The position numbers were made by a program, and so were the translations under genes. Below, in pieces: positions 10,454 through 19,915 of a DNA stretch of 64,000 nt; positions within the stretch are counted from its first letter, which is position 1, and every line of letters starts with the position of its first letter. Location: contig NC_087064.1 of the NCBI RefSeq assembly GCF_963678635.1, forward strand, positions 18,214,509-18,278,508. The letters run 5' to 3'. The notes beneath the pieces are model-generated. The model did no database searches. It was not told where the DNA came from and saw only the letters and a program-made list of their open reading frames with translations. Source of the DNA: Symsagittifera roscoffensis (Eukaryota > Xenacoelomorpha > Acoela > Convolutidae).

Positions 10454-11590
10454 CAATTCAAAAATCCATCAAAAATTGCTACCCAACAGTCACAGAATCA
10501 GTCTTCACCGACATCATCCCAAGATAACCTAACACCACCATCAAATACTCAAAATCCTCAAACATCTACACGAATTTCTTTTCAAGACAATCCATACACT
10601 TTTGAAGAACGACATGCTCGTTTATCAGAACCACTAGAACCAGTTCAACGACAAGCACCTCTAAGCGAACCAACATATAACCTATACCCAACACTACCAC
10701 AAGAACTAAGTAGAATAAGAAATCCTAGTCAAAACCAAAATACAGTCGAAATAAATAGACAAATTATACATCCTCGACGAAACAGAAATTTTCAAACTCC
10801 CCGAGTTCATTTTGATATACCTCAATCCCCATCACAAAACACTCCAGAAAACCCCATTGGTATATTACCAGAAACCCCTACGCTTCTTTCACAACGTAGC
10901 ACCTCAAGCCTACCATCAGATTACTTAGGTTCAACACCAACATCTGAACAAATACGTGAAAATCCCTTTAACCCCCCAAACCAGGCATCACGATTTCCAT
11001 ATTGGACTACACATTCATTTACACAAGGTGAACCAAATTTAGTCAATGACCCCATAGATATTTCTACGGATACAACAACATCCTCATCACTACCAGAAAC
11101 ATTATCACTACCATCAACACCATCAATAAGCCAGTTTTCACCACCACCCTTTAACTTAAATTTTCCAAATAATCTCGACGCCAGATATCGAGAACAATCA
11201 TCAATAAATATTCCTTTAAGACTAGATTGGAATACATTTACAGCACCTCCACCACTATTTGGACAACATCAAGAAAGTAACCGCCTTCATAACTGGGCAC
11301 TTAATAGATTACAATATCGCCAAGATATTCACAACGATATCCGTGATCACAATATTCAAATACTCCAACAAAACAGTTTACAATTAAAGTTTGAAATCAC
11401 AGTTAAGTTAAATAATATTACCCAACATCCCTACCCATTAAATCCACCTAACATAACAGCACAATCACTACCACCACCGTTTATAACTACTGAAGTAATA
11501 TACAAATACGACAGATATACCAAAAACACAATTGGCTACATTACATTTTATAATCCATACTCAGGATTATCATACACATGTATATTCTAA
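10454..11590 (+). CDS. 378-codon Pro/Ser/Thr-rich ORF with no in-frame AUG
   Basis: The frame is open from just after the TAA at 10451-10453 to the TAA at 11588-11590. I found no in-frame ATG in it. Codon composition matches the flanking element ORFs. The first ~250 codons are rich in Pro, Ser, Thr and Gln and look disordered; the last ~120 are more ordered and end in an aromatic-rich segment (GYITFYNPYSG). Its stop lies 13 nt inside the Env ORF. It cannot be reached by a single frameshift from the preceding ORF, because that frame stops at 10446 and this frame stops at 10451. The likely route is splicing from an upstream AUG exon or a non-AUG start. AG acceptors are available at 10489, 10495, 10501 and 10523. 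Function unknown; it may be a structural or matrix-like protein. Confidence 0.55.
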   Translation, partial: QFKNPSKIATQQSQNQSSPTSSQDNLTPPSNTQNPQTSTRISFQDNPYTFEERHARLSEPLEPVQRQAPLSEPTYNLYPTLPQELSRIRNPSQNQNTVEINRQIIHPRRNRNFQTPRVHFDIPQSPSQNTPENPIGILPETPTLLSQRSTSSLPSDYLGSTPTSEQIRENPFNPPNQASRFPYWTTHSFTQGEPNLVNDPIDISTDTTTSSSLPETLSLPSTPSISQFSPPPFNLNFPNNLDARYREQSSINIPLRLDWNTFTAPPPLFGQHQESNRLHNWALNRLQYRQDIHNDIRDHNIQILQQNSLQLKFEITVKLNNITQHPYPLNPPNITAQSLPPPFITTEVIYKYDRYTKNTIGYITFYNPYSGLSYTCIF

Positions 11591-14196
11591 AATTATTAAT
11601 TTTTCTCCAACTCCTTTTTCTAGTAATCTCAAATCAAAACATAAACCCTTCCCCTCGTACAGGACCACAAGATTTATTAGTAACACATTACGATTGTGAA
11701 GAAAATGAACAAAAAACACTACATAAATATGCAATAAATCAAGTATCACAATGTGAAACAGAACCACAAGCTATAGAAACCACAGATGTAATAGCAATAC
11801 TCTATTCAAAAGCCCGAGCAACAACAGTTACAGGTTATAAATTCACAGCAACATTTTCCGAAAAGAAAGTACATTGTTCACAAGTCTCGAATGGAAACAA
11901 AAACCGACTTGACCATGAATCATTCTATCAAAGTAATATAGAACGTCTTTTACATCTCAATCCCGACGATTGTAAAAATGAATTACTTAGACTAAACATC
12001 ACACAAAATAAAAACTCCCAAAGAAAGTTAGTTAATTTTCAAGTTTTTCCAGACTCTGTACATCAATCACAACTTGAAAGACACCAAGGACATATAAAAC
12101 TAGACGAAAAATACCCGTATAACGGCGCACACGGACGATTAACCTATGACCTACACGATAAACATTGGATACCACACATTGGTATAAATGACCCATCAAA
12201 CTGCAAAGCAGACACAAAAAATAAAGGATACCAAGAAATAATGTTTTTCGATTGGAAAATACAACTCGAAAAAATACAACTAACACGAGATTTATCAGAT
12301 AATACAATGATCTATCAAGGAATCCGATTACCTTGTAAAAATGATCAAGGTTATTGCGACCCTACAACGAGAACACAAGCAACCATTGTTTGGTTCCCCG
12401 AAGATACATGTACAACATTTCAAGTAGCAAAAATACACGCTCGTATGATAAAATTTCACGAAAAATATTTTATACAATCAATTCCATATGAACAAGTCCA
12501 TCCATCACGAAAACTAAGTTCTAATTTTAGAAACATAGATAATATAGAAAATAAATTGACACGTTTTCAAATATATCAAGAAACAGAACTTGCATGTAAA
12601 TACAGGAATCCACTTCACAGAACACAATACTCTGAAATATTAGTTGAATACGAAAAAGGATTCGACATGACCACTGGAAAAGTAAAAATCGACCCATATG
12701 CCACAGGTCATCCTCTAAACGAAGGAACATCCTATATACCAGTTAATTTTGAAAAAAGCAACGGACAACCTGGTGGACATCTAAAACCCCATGACACCAG
12801 AAGCACACGCTTACAAGAATTATCACTAATGAATACTACATATTTCGGTAATATCCACTATGATATTCATTTAGATATGAAACTAGATTATACAATTAGC
12901 CGAATTTTTCAAGAAATGTCACTCTCCGAATTAGAAACACTACACCAACTATGCGAATTAGAACGAACACAAATATTACAATCACTTGCACTAGCAGTAT
13001 TAAAAATACCCTATGCAGGATACTTATTATCTGGAAATAGATCAAATTTTTTAGACTATGAAGGAAACATCTTATGGTTTTATACTTGTACTAAAAAAGT
13101 ATCACCACTATACGTTTTTGAAGATAAACGATGTTATAAAAGAATCCCTATCTTTTATAAGAATAAAGTACATTTCGTGGATACACTTTCACGAAGAACC
13201 TATTTCTGGGATACCGCAGTCCCATGTGGATCAGAAAACAGCCACAATGTAGTACAACTAAACCCTGATGAAAATAAATATTATCTTCTCACTCCATATC
13301 CCACATTAATGCAATCACTCAAAAAATTTTCACCAGAAAGCATTCGCGCTATTGCTCGAAACCCAAATATAGACTTACAATCAATAGGAATCTATTCAAA
13401 ATCAGATATTCAACATCACATTAGAACACAGCAATTCCAAGAATTATTAACACAAATGGACACTATACAAAGACAATCAATAGACCAAAATTTACGCAAA
13501 CTTGCAGAAACCGCAGGATTTGCCGATATCTACACGCAAGACTATAGCGGATATTTTAAAGACATTAAAGATTATATATATCTAAACGGTGAAAAATACC
13601 GTCCCCAAGATATATCACCAATTAACATTTTTAGCTTTGTTACACTCAAAAATGAGATCCTCGATTTTCTAGGATGGCCCTACTACATCTTAGAAAAATT
13701 GACTATTTTATACGCAATGTTTAACTTTATTGGATTTCTTTTCTCACTATTAAAAGGAATCTACAACACATGTGCTATACACACACAAGTAAACAGACAA
13801 GCAAGCGTAGCACGCATACTCTTTGCAGGATTTTTTGGAATCTTTTCTACATCTATAAACAAAATTCTTTTAGACGCACAAATAAAGGAATATAACACAA
13901 AAATAGCAACACGACAAAATACATACGACGAAGAACATAACAATGTAGACATAACGCCAACGGCACCACAATTACCACCCCTACCAAATAACCATCCACT
14001 ATCCCTAGTCCCACGAAATTTTCGAAATTTAGCCATCACACATAATCCAAATTTTCGACTCACCACATCACAAAGTCCCATCCAACATATAATGACACAC
14101 CAGTCACAAGATGATAATACTTATGAACAAATTATTGAACAACCCCATACCACCGCTTTTCAGTCTCAAAATAATCATTTTTTTAGCCCACGATGA
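11578..14196 (+). CDS. env: Env-like membrane glycoprotein of the element (872 aa)
   Basis: Probably the surface fusion glycoprotein of the element. Residues 1-18 form a clear signal peptide. A long cysteine-bearing ectodomain follows, then a hydrophobic span at about 708-730, a second weaker hydrophobic stretch (742-765), and a Pro-rich C-terminal tail containing a PTAP motif (794-797). The N-terminal pattern, a YDC about 35 residues after the signal followed by spaced cysteines and an HCS, resembles glycoproteins of chuviruses and related negative-strand viruses that some invertebrate LTR elements have captured; I judge this by eye. The ORF is unbroken. Its start lies 13 nt inside the preceding ORF and its stop overlaps the next start (ATGA). 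It could be an unrelated membrane protein, but the position after pol, the signal peptide and the anchor fit Env well. Confidence 0.85.
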   Translation: MYILKLLIFLQLLFLVISNQNINPSPRTGPQDLLVTHYDCEENEQKTLHKYAINQVSQCETEPQAIETTDVIAILYSKARATTVTGYKFTATFSEKKVHCSQVSNGNKNRLDHESFYQSNIERLLHLNPDDCKNELLRLNITQNKNSQRKLVNFQVFPDSVHQSQLERHQGHIKLDEKYPYNGAHGRLTYDLHDKHWIPHIGINDPSNCKADTKNKGYQEIMFFDWKIQLEKIQLTRDLSDNTMIYQGIRLPCKNDQGYCDPTTRTQATIVWFPEDTCTTFQVAKIHARMIKFHEKYFIQSIPYEQVHPSRKLSSNFRNIDNIENKLTRFQIYQETELACKYRNPLHRTQYSEILVEYEKGFDMTTGKVKIDPYATGHPLNEGTSYIPVNFEKSNGQPGGHLKPHDTRSTRLQELSLMNTTYFGNIHYDIHLDMKLDYTISRIFQEMSLSELETLHQLCELERTQILQSLALAVLKIPYAGYLLSGNRSNFLDYEGNILWFYTCTKKVSPLYVFEDKRCYKRIPIFYKNKVHFVDTLSRRTYFWDTAVPCGSENSHNVVQLNPDENKYYLLTPYPTLMQSLKKFSPESIRAIARNPNIDLQSIGIYSKSDIQHHIRTQQFQELLTQMDTIQRQSIDQNLRKLAETAGFADIYTQDYSGYFKDIKDYIYLNGEKYRPQDISPINIFSFVTLKNEILDFLGWPYYILEKLTILYAMFNFIGFLFSLLKGIYNTCAIHTQVNRQASVARILFAGFFGIFSTSINKILLDAQIKEYNTKIATRQNTYDEEHNNVDITPTAPQLPPLPNNHPLSLVPRNFRNLAITHNPNFRLTTSQSPIQHIMTHQSQDDNTYEQIIEQPHTTAFQSQNNHFFSPR

Positions 14197-15992
14197 GCCG
14201 CCAACTTGGATCACTACAGCGATCAAATTCCCACCCAACCAATCTTACCTCTCCAATCCCAATAATACCACTTTTTGCTTTTCCGCCACCCGATTTTCCA
14301 TCTAGTAATGTAACATCAGGCATGAATTCCGACACTAATTCACACATCTCAGTTTTATATTCCATCTCACAACTCAATAACCCAAATATTGAAACCCCCG
14401 ATGAATTTGCCGACTCAGAACCATCCCCATCCAATAATTTTCATAACTCTTCTAATTTTTCTCAACCCCCTTTTCAACCCATATTATCCAATAACCCTGA
14501 CCCAATCACTCCCACACCCTCTTATGCTTCCCAAGTTACCCCAACCTACTCCTCACACCATTCTGACCAATCATCTCATTCTCCAGACACACCCCGAATC
14601 TCCCCAGAGCTAGATAATTTTATTACCCTCCAACAACAACCCTACCACCTTAACACCCCGACCATAAACCAAATCTCCTCCACTACAAATCCATCCAATC
14701 CCCCTACACCCTCTTCAAATTATACTGAATCATTAACACCATCATCCACATCCACTATATCTTCACTAAACACTAATAGAGCTTACCGCACTTTTAAAAG
14801 AAAATTCCCCAACCATCCTTTCCCAGCAAAACCAGGAACAGCCCGTGAATACATCAACCACCCCCAGCATACTAACACTAAAGAATTTTTAGCTATCACC
14901 TTACCCTCATTCCCACAATACACCTTAAACACCCCCCACGACACTAACGAAACACGCAACTTTGTAGATGAATACGTTTTAATGCCCACTCTCTCTTGGA
15001 CCTCATATTATCATTTTACTAACCCTCTTTGCTTACCTTTATCTAACACTCACATCGATATAGAGCGAAATACGGACATGCTATATCGACTCACTACACC
15101 ACTAACACCTAGACAATTTACTTACGTTGGATATAAAAAATCACTAAAAACACACACTGCACCTAGAGCTAACGAATATACACTCGAATACTATGATCAC
15201 AACATCATCAGAGCTAACCAAGATCAATTCTTAGACGACGATCGCTTCGCTAATCCACAAATTACCGAGAAATTTTTCATCAAGACACCATATATATTTA
15301 CACTAAACATCTTCGACCGAAAGTTTGATCACATTATTTCAGAAGCACTAACAGACACACAAGCATACGAAAGTTTTAAAGAACGCTTCCAAATATTTTC
15401 ACTAACCTTTCATTTCCTTGCACCACACGAAAGAGATTTACACTGCTCACACGATATTATGTTGCGCACTAAACAAACACACACATATACTTATTATCGC
15501 TTCATCCAAAATCACTTTGACCTACACACACCCTCTAGACAACCACACCATCGTTTTCAATTCATTAATTCCAAATACACTTCACCATTTTTCCTAAATT
15601 TCACATATTGTATTAAAGACACTAACCTCCATGGTATTCTTCGTAATTATGACCCCATAACCCAAATGTACATCTTCTGTCCCATCACCAAGACCTTCAA
15701 CGCCGAAGAATCCCGACCCTTCCTTATCCCGCACGAGTTTGTACAACCTATAGAAATCCCAATTTTAGAATTCATCCACAACACTAAATTCAATCACAAA
15801 TTATATAATCTAATCCAAAACACACCTTATGAGTTTGCAGTTGGCACTGAAGAACTAACCACTATTAAGGCACTTCAATTGCTTTGGCCACTGCTTCAGA
15901 CTAAAAATATCATCCGCATCTTAGCTAAACTACTAACAACTTCAGAACTAATTCACGACATCTTCCCCCACGGTTTTTTCCCCGACGACTAA
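14193..15992 (+). CDS. Orphan 3' accessory protein of the element (599 aa)
   Basis: I do not recognise this protein. It starts at the ATG of the ATGA junction with env. Residues 1 to about 195 are Pro/Ser/Thr/Asn-rich and probably disordered. From about 200 to the end the composition is that of a folded protein, rich in aromatic residues and histidine with scattered cysteines, and I see no membrane span. This disordered-then-folded layout resembles the AUG-less ORF upstream of env, but I could not align the two. The frame is uninterrupted over 1.8 kb and codon use becomes more C-rich than in gag-pol, consistent with a separate origin. A consensus splice donor lies 3 nt after the stop codon. 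Location 3' of env is where complex retroviruses keep regulatory genes. Confidence 0.75.
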   Translation: MSRQLGSLQRSNSHPTNLTSPIPIIPLFAFPPPDFPSSNVTSGMNSDTNSHISVLYSISQLNNPNIETPDEFADSEPSPSNNFHNSSNFSQPPFQPILSNNPDPITPTPSYASQVTPTYSSHHSDQSSHSPDTPRISPELDNFITLQQQPYHLNTPTINQISSTTNPSNPPTPSSNYTESLTPSSTSTISSLNTNRAYRTFKRKFPNHPFPAKPGTAREYINHPQHTNTKEFLAITLPSFPQYTLNTPHDTNETRNFVDEYVLMPTLSWTSYYHFTNPLCLPLSNTHIDIERNTDMLYRLTTPLTPRQFTYVGYKKSLKTHTAPRANEYTLEYYDHNIIRANQDQFLDDDRFANPQITEKFFIKTPYIFTLNIFDRKFDHIISEALTDTQAYESFKERFQIFSLTFHFLAPHERDLHCSHDIMLRTKQTHTYTYYRFIQNHFDLHTPSRQPHHRFQFINSKYTSPFFLNFTYCIKDTNLHGILRNYDPITQMYIFCPITKTFNAEESRPFLIPHEFVQPIEIPILEFIHNTKFNHKLYNLIQNTPYEFAVGTEELTTIKALQLLWPLLQTKNIIRILAKLLTTSELIHDIFPHGFFPDD

Positions 15993-15995
15993 CAG

Positions 15996-16073
15996 GTAAG
16001 TATGAATTAAATGAATATTACTAACTAATTAAAATATTAAAAACTCACCATACTTTATTCATGTTTTCTTTAG
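15996..16073 (+). other. Predicted 78-nt intron in the element 3' UTR
   Basis: The donor CAG|GTAAGT (GT at 15996) is a perfect consensus. A CTAAC branch-point-like motif sits near 16020, and the acceptor TGTTTTCTTTAG ends at 16073. The last ORF's stop is 3 nt upstream of the donor, so splicing would not alter a protein or trigger nonsense-mediated decay. Confidence 0.6.
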
Positions 16074-17497
16074 ATTTTTAGCCTTCATCCGACGATCACC
16101 TACAAAAACCACAAAAAACAAATAAAGATCGCAAATTTCATCAAACAGATTTTAAAAATTCTATTAATCTCTTACACTTATAAATTTATAAATTTAATAC
16201 CAATGCAATAAATTCATTTCTAAAATTCTCCCCACAGGCAGTAAATCTAATTATGATGAAAATTTGTAACTTAAAATTCCCCCATAACTAGCAGTAAATT
16301 TCCAAATTCTATGCAGTAAATTAATAAAATGCAATTGCAGTACTAACCTTTTGATATTCTCATTCATTCGCACAGAAATTCTATCCACACTCGCACAGCT
16401 CGCCCACGAAGAATTGTTTAAAATAATGAATTTCAGTTTCAAGTTTTCACACTCAACAACTCTAACATATAATAACATGTTTCAAACCTTCCTTTAACCC
16501 GGTTGGAAAGGAATCATATATTAAACAAAACTAACCAACGCAGCTTACTAAATACCACAAATCATAGAATAACAGCATGACTAAGAAAAGGAAACCAACG
16601 GTACCCAAACCGGATTAACCCAGTTTAAAACTGGATAATTTATTCTTTTGAAGACTATTATAAAGTCTAAGAAAGAAATAATAAAACACAAAAAAGTCGA
16701 AAGACAAACCCATACCACAAACAATTTGATTTTTGAAAAAAGGACACAACCAACAAAACATAAGAAAAACCACAACAAACCCAACATAAAACGTTGTCAC
16801 ATAACAGGACCCCTCACAAAAACCGCATGAAATCATACTCCCACTCCTGGCCTAACCCACCAGGAAGGACGTCCTGAGCATGCTCTATAGCCGGCCTAAC
16901 CCACCGCGCTACATCCACGCTTTGTGACCACACCTCTATTTTTAATAAGAGCTACTCAAGTGTGAGTAACTCTTCAAAATAACCGAACTAAAACAAAAAG
17001 CTTTTGTGAAAACAACTAACTAAAATCATAATTAAAAAATATTAAACTAATAAATGTTTTATAAAATGTAAATTACATTATGCAATACATAGATCAGAAT
17101 ACAACACCAAGGACGAACATCTAAAGACAAAACGACCCCACTACACTCGAGAGAGAATGACCAACCACAATCAATATGCCACTCACAATCACAACTCAAA
17201 GGATTTAGAGTACGACTTGACTTCGCAGAAAAGGACTTCATTGAACTAGACCAATGACCACCTCGATGTTCAAGTATACGTACAGATCCGAGTAACCAGG
17301 CATCCCCTCCACGCACAATCTCCACGCCATTCCCAAACTAGATCAGACACAAAAGAAGTTCTCCACGCAGAACAGAAAAACCTGACATAGCCAACCATTC
17401 TGAAATCAGATTTGAGTTTGTTGCGAAGACTTAGTCGTTGTCACTAGAAGACACAACGTCTTATGTCTCTAACTCCAGCTCCTGGAACTTCTTTAAC
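16074..17497 (+). other. Structured 3' non-coding region of the retroelement
   Basis: No ORF is supported here. I see a GCAGTAA motif repeated four times (about 16239-16342), a palindrome CCAGTTTAAAACTGG (16620-16634), a repeated GGCCTAACCCACC (16849 and 16893) with short stems around it including AGGACGTCCT (16866-16875), and a long stem-loop at 16947-16974. Such structure would suit RNA export, packaging or stability control. That is inference from folding by eye. Confidence 0.5.
16947..16974 (+). promoter_or_regulatory. RNA stem-loop in the element 3' non-coding region
   Basis: AAGAG-TACTCA pairs with TGAGTA-CTCTT around an AGTG loop, with a single C/A mismatch, giving an 11-bp stem. It stands alone, far from any ORF, so an RNA-level role such as an export or packaging element is possible. 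Confidence 0.4.
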
Positions 17498-17521
17498 AAA
17501 AAGGAAACAGAAGAAATAAGA
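17498..17521 (+). promoter_or_regulatory. Polypurine tract (plus-strand primer)
   Basis: A run of A and G, broken only by a C and a T, directly abuts the TG of the 3' LTR. This is the place and composition expected of the primer for plus-strand DNA synthesis. Confidence 0.8.
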
Positions 17522-18063
17522 TGTTCGCCAAACACCAACTTCCATCATCCATCCTTCGAATTGCAGAAGAACTATTCTAAAAAACTCTGTAAAACCCGGA
17601 TGGGTGGAACCTGATCTAAACTACATTTTATGATTGGATAATTTAGATATTTTACCAATGTAAAGTATTTAATATTAACCAATCATGATCCATCTAACTA
17701 ACAACCCACTTATTTGTAAGTGCTGAAGTTACTTGTAATTTCAGCACCAGAGAGATTTGAATTTAACTTAGAAATTAGTTGGACTCTCCCGAGCACTTCA
17801 GCAGCCGCAATAAACCAGTATACCCTAGATCTATTGAGCCTAGCAGAGACTAGTTAAACAACCTGAGACTAGATAGTATAAGAGTAAGATTAGGATCGGT
17901 ATTAGACTAAGAAGTTGCACGAATCTATCCGGCCGAAAATAAGATAGCGTGACGAGCAGACGGTGTACCCTATCCGAAATTACTCTATGAAATAACCAAC
18001 TCGAAACTAACTCAGTAGAAATCAAATCCAAGTCGGTAGTTGCTCAGAAGAATGTACTGAACA
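17522..18063 (+). mobile_element. 3' LTR of the giant Ty3/Gypsy-class element (542 bp)
   Basis: The LTR begins TGTTC and ends GAACA, a 5-bp inverted terminal repeat with the usual TG...CA ends, immediately after a polypurine tract. Inside are two CCAAT boxes (17655-17659, 17679-17683), a hairpin with 8-bp arms GTGCTGAA/TTCAGCAC (17720-17747) and an AATAAA signal (17809-17814). I see no strong TATA box. The partner 5' LTR is outside the window, so boundaries rest on termini and tract only, and the target duplication cannot be read. Confidence 0.8.
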
Positions 18064-18105
18064 TGCCGATCTGGTTCAAAAATTCACAAAAACGAATAGT
18101 AGAAT

Positions 18106-18440
18106 CAAGGGCGAATCTAAGTTTTTCTCGATGGGGGGATTTTCAAAAAACATACAGCTCTCTTACAGCACTAAAAATATCATTTTTCGACCACAAATTG
18201 AGCGCCACCACAGGCAATTTATTAGAAAAACAGGCAAAAAAGCGCTTATCATCTCTTTTTGGAAAACGTTGACCAAAAAATCACATTTGTATATTTTGGC
18301 ACCGAAGGCGCTTTTAGAAAAACTTGAAGGTCAGCCAGCCAAAAACGGATATCTCAAAATAGCACAACGGTTAACATTTTGTGTCGGCAGGGGTTCGAAT
18401 CCCTGAGAAAGGGAGGGCGTCCCCCCCCCCCCCCCCTAGG
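18106..18440 (+). mobile_element. Non-autonomous hAT-like element, copy 1, right end truncated
   Basis: It shares its body with the copy at 19916-20352: left end CAAGGGCGAATCTAAG, a TTTCTCGATGGGGGG segment, a GGCGCTTTTAGAAAA block, a ggttcgaatccctgag-like segment and a terminal poly-C run. The right inverted repeat stops at CCTAGG. No coding capacity. Confidence 0.6.
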
Positions 18441-19907
18441 TGCAATAATCCAAAAAGACCGTGGGGAATTTGGTAAATTGGTTGTTGTTTTTTTTTCAGT
18501 TTGTTGAGACGGGAAAATTTTTGGAAGAAGTTAGAAAAAATTTCCAGTCTCAAAGAATAAAAAACCAAATCCCCTACATTTTCTTAATGCATATTTAAAT
18601 CAAATTGGAGCAAGCAGTTTCAATCAAGAAAAAGCTTAAGTTTTGCAAAAAACTAAGGCTCGAAATGCGATGCAAAAATGAAAACCAAATTTAAAAAAAA
18701 ACAAATTTAAATACCAAAATTAATGAGATGCATTTGGAAAAAAAAACGGAAAATCAGCCAACAAAAATTAGGAAGAAAAACAAAATTCCAACATTTAAAA
18801 AATCAATTATTACCTCAATTGAACTAGGAAATAGTTTTTTTTGAAAATCCAGGAAATGAGCAATTCTAAGCAGCAGCAGAAAGTGAGCAGCATAAGAATT
18901 TGAGCCGCAGAAAATGTGAGGGAAACTGTTTACGAAAAAATTCTAGTCTCCAATTACAAGTCAGTTGCTCTCGAAAGTGGAAAAAAAATTGAAAAGTGTT
19001 TACAAGAAAAAAAAAGTCTTGTTCCCTGCAGTATTGGAAATGCTACACAAATATCAAAGGCTGTCGTTTTAATTGCCTACTTAAATTCGGGTGGACTCTT
19101 TTCTATTCTAAGTTTGTTCACGCCTCAAGATAAGAATGCCTTTTTAACTTAACATTTTAATCAGATTTCAACTGAACAACTTAACTTAATACTTTAAAAG
19201 TACAATCCAAATGTCTAATTTTTCGAATTCTAAACGTATTTCTTATATTCTTTCCGTTTTATCATTTACTTCATACCATGAGGAAGATTTTTTGAAACTT
19301 TACTTCTTTCCCCCAAAATACACACCCAACATGTTATGAACCCAAAATATCTTTCGAAAAACAACAAGGAAACTTGCCACACCAACCTCGTCATCGTGTT
19401 TGAACAGACTGTGACAAACTCATAGAGGAAGTTTTTGGTCAATAAGGAGAGTTTCTTTGTCCCTTTTGCCGTACACAAGTCTACATATTGTCTTTTACTT
19501 ATTTCTCACAGGGCAATATATGCAACGAAATGACTAAAAGTAGATGGCTGATTCCCAAGTTAATTATATCAAAAGTTGTTGACACTCGACGGATAATCAT
19601 CCAACTCCTAAAAATGCAGTAAATGTTTACCGCCATCAACAACAAACTGCCCCATCTGCAAAACAACTTAAGTTTTCTCGACTCTTGGAGTTGAGTTTTA
19701 CCACAGCAAAAAACTAAATTGTTAAGTTTTTTACTAAGTTTTGTAACTTTATACTTATTTTTTGTTCCTAGTTTGTGTCACGTTGGGTTTTTATTTGGAT
19801 AATCTCTTTCTACAGAAACAACGCAAAACCAACAGAAAAACTCTGTAAGCTATGGCTAAACGAACGCTTCCATTCTTCTTCATCGCTGTGGAACTGTGTA
19901 GCACACT
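18441..19907. other. AT-rich sequence with no supported feature
   Basis: I see no exon, RNA gene or clear repeat here beyond long A runs. Short ORFs present are at chance level for this composition. Confidence 0.5.
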
Positions 19908-19915
19908 GATAATAC

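Larger units (their letters stand above)
1..18063 (+). mobile_element. Giant env-bearing Ty3/Gypsy-class (Metaviridae) LTR element, 5' LTR off-window
   Basis: All ORFs from 771 to 15992 lie on one strand, are intact, and are followed by polypurine tract and LTR. With the missing LTR the element would exceed 18.6 kb, far above the 5-9 kb usual for Gypsy-type elements and retroviruses. The extra length comes from a 2740-codon Gag-Pol, at least five further ORFs and 1.4 kb of 3' non-coding RNA. The lack of frame breaks suggests a young copy. Confidence 0.9.

Noticed and set aside
18370-18410. GGTTCGAATCCCTGAGAAAGGG as a tRNA T-arm
   Set aside because: The same string is part of the hAT-like family (for example near 41045), and no A box or acceptor stem is present.
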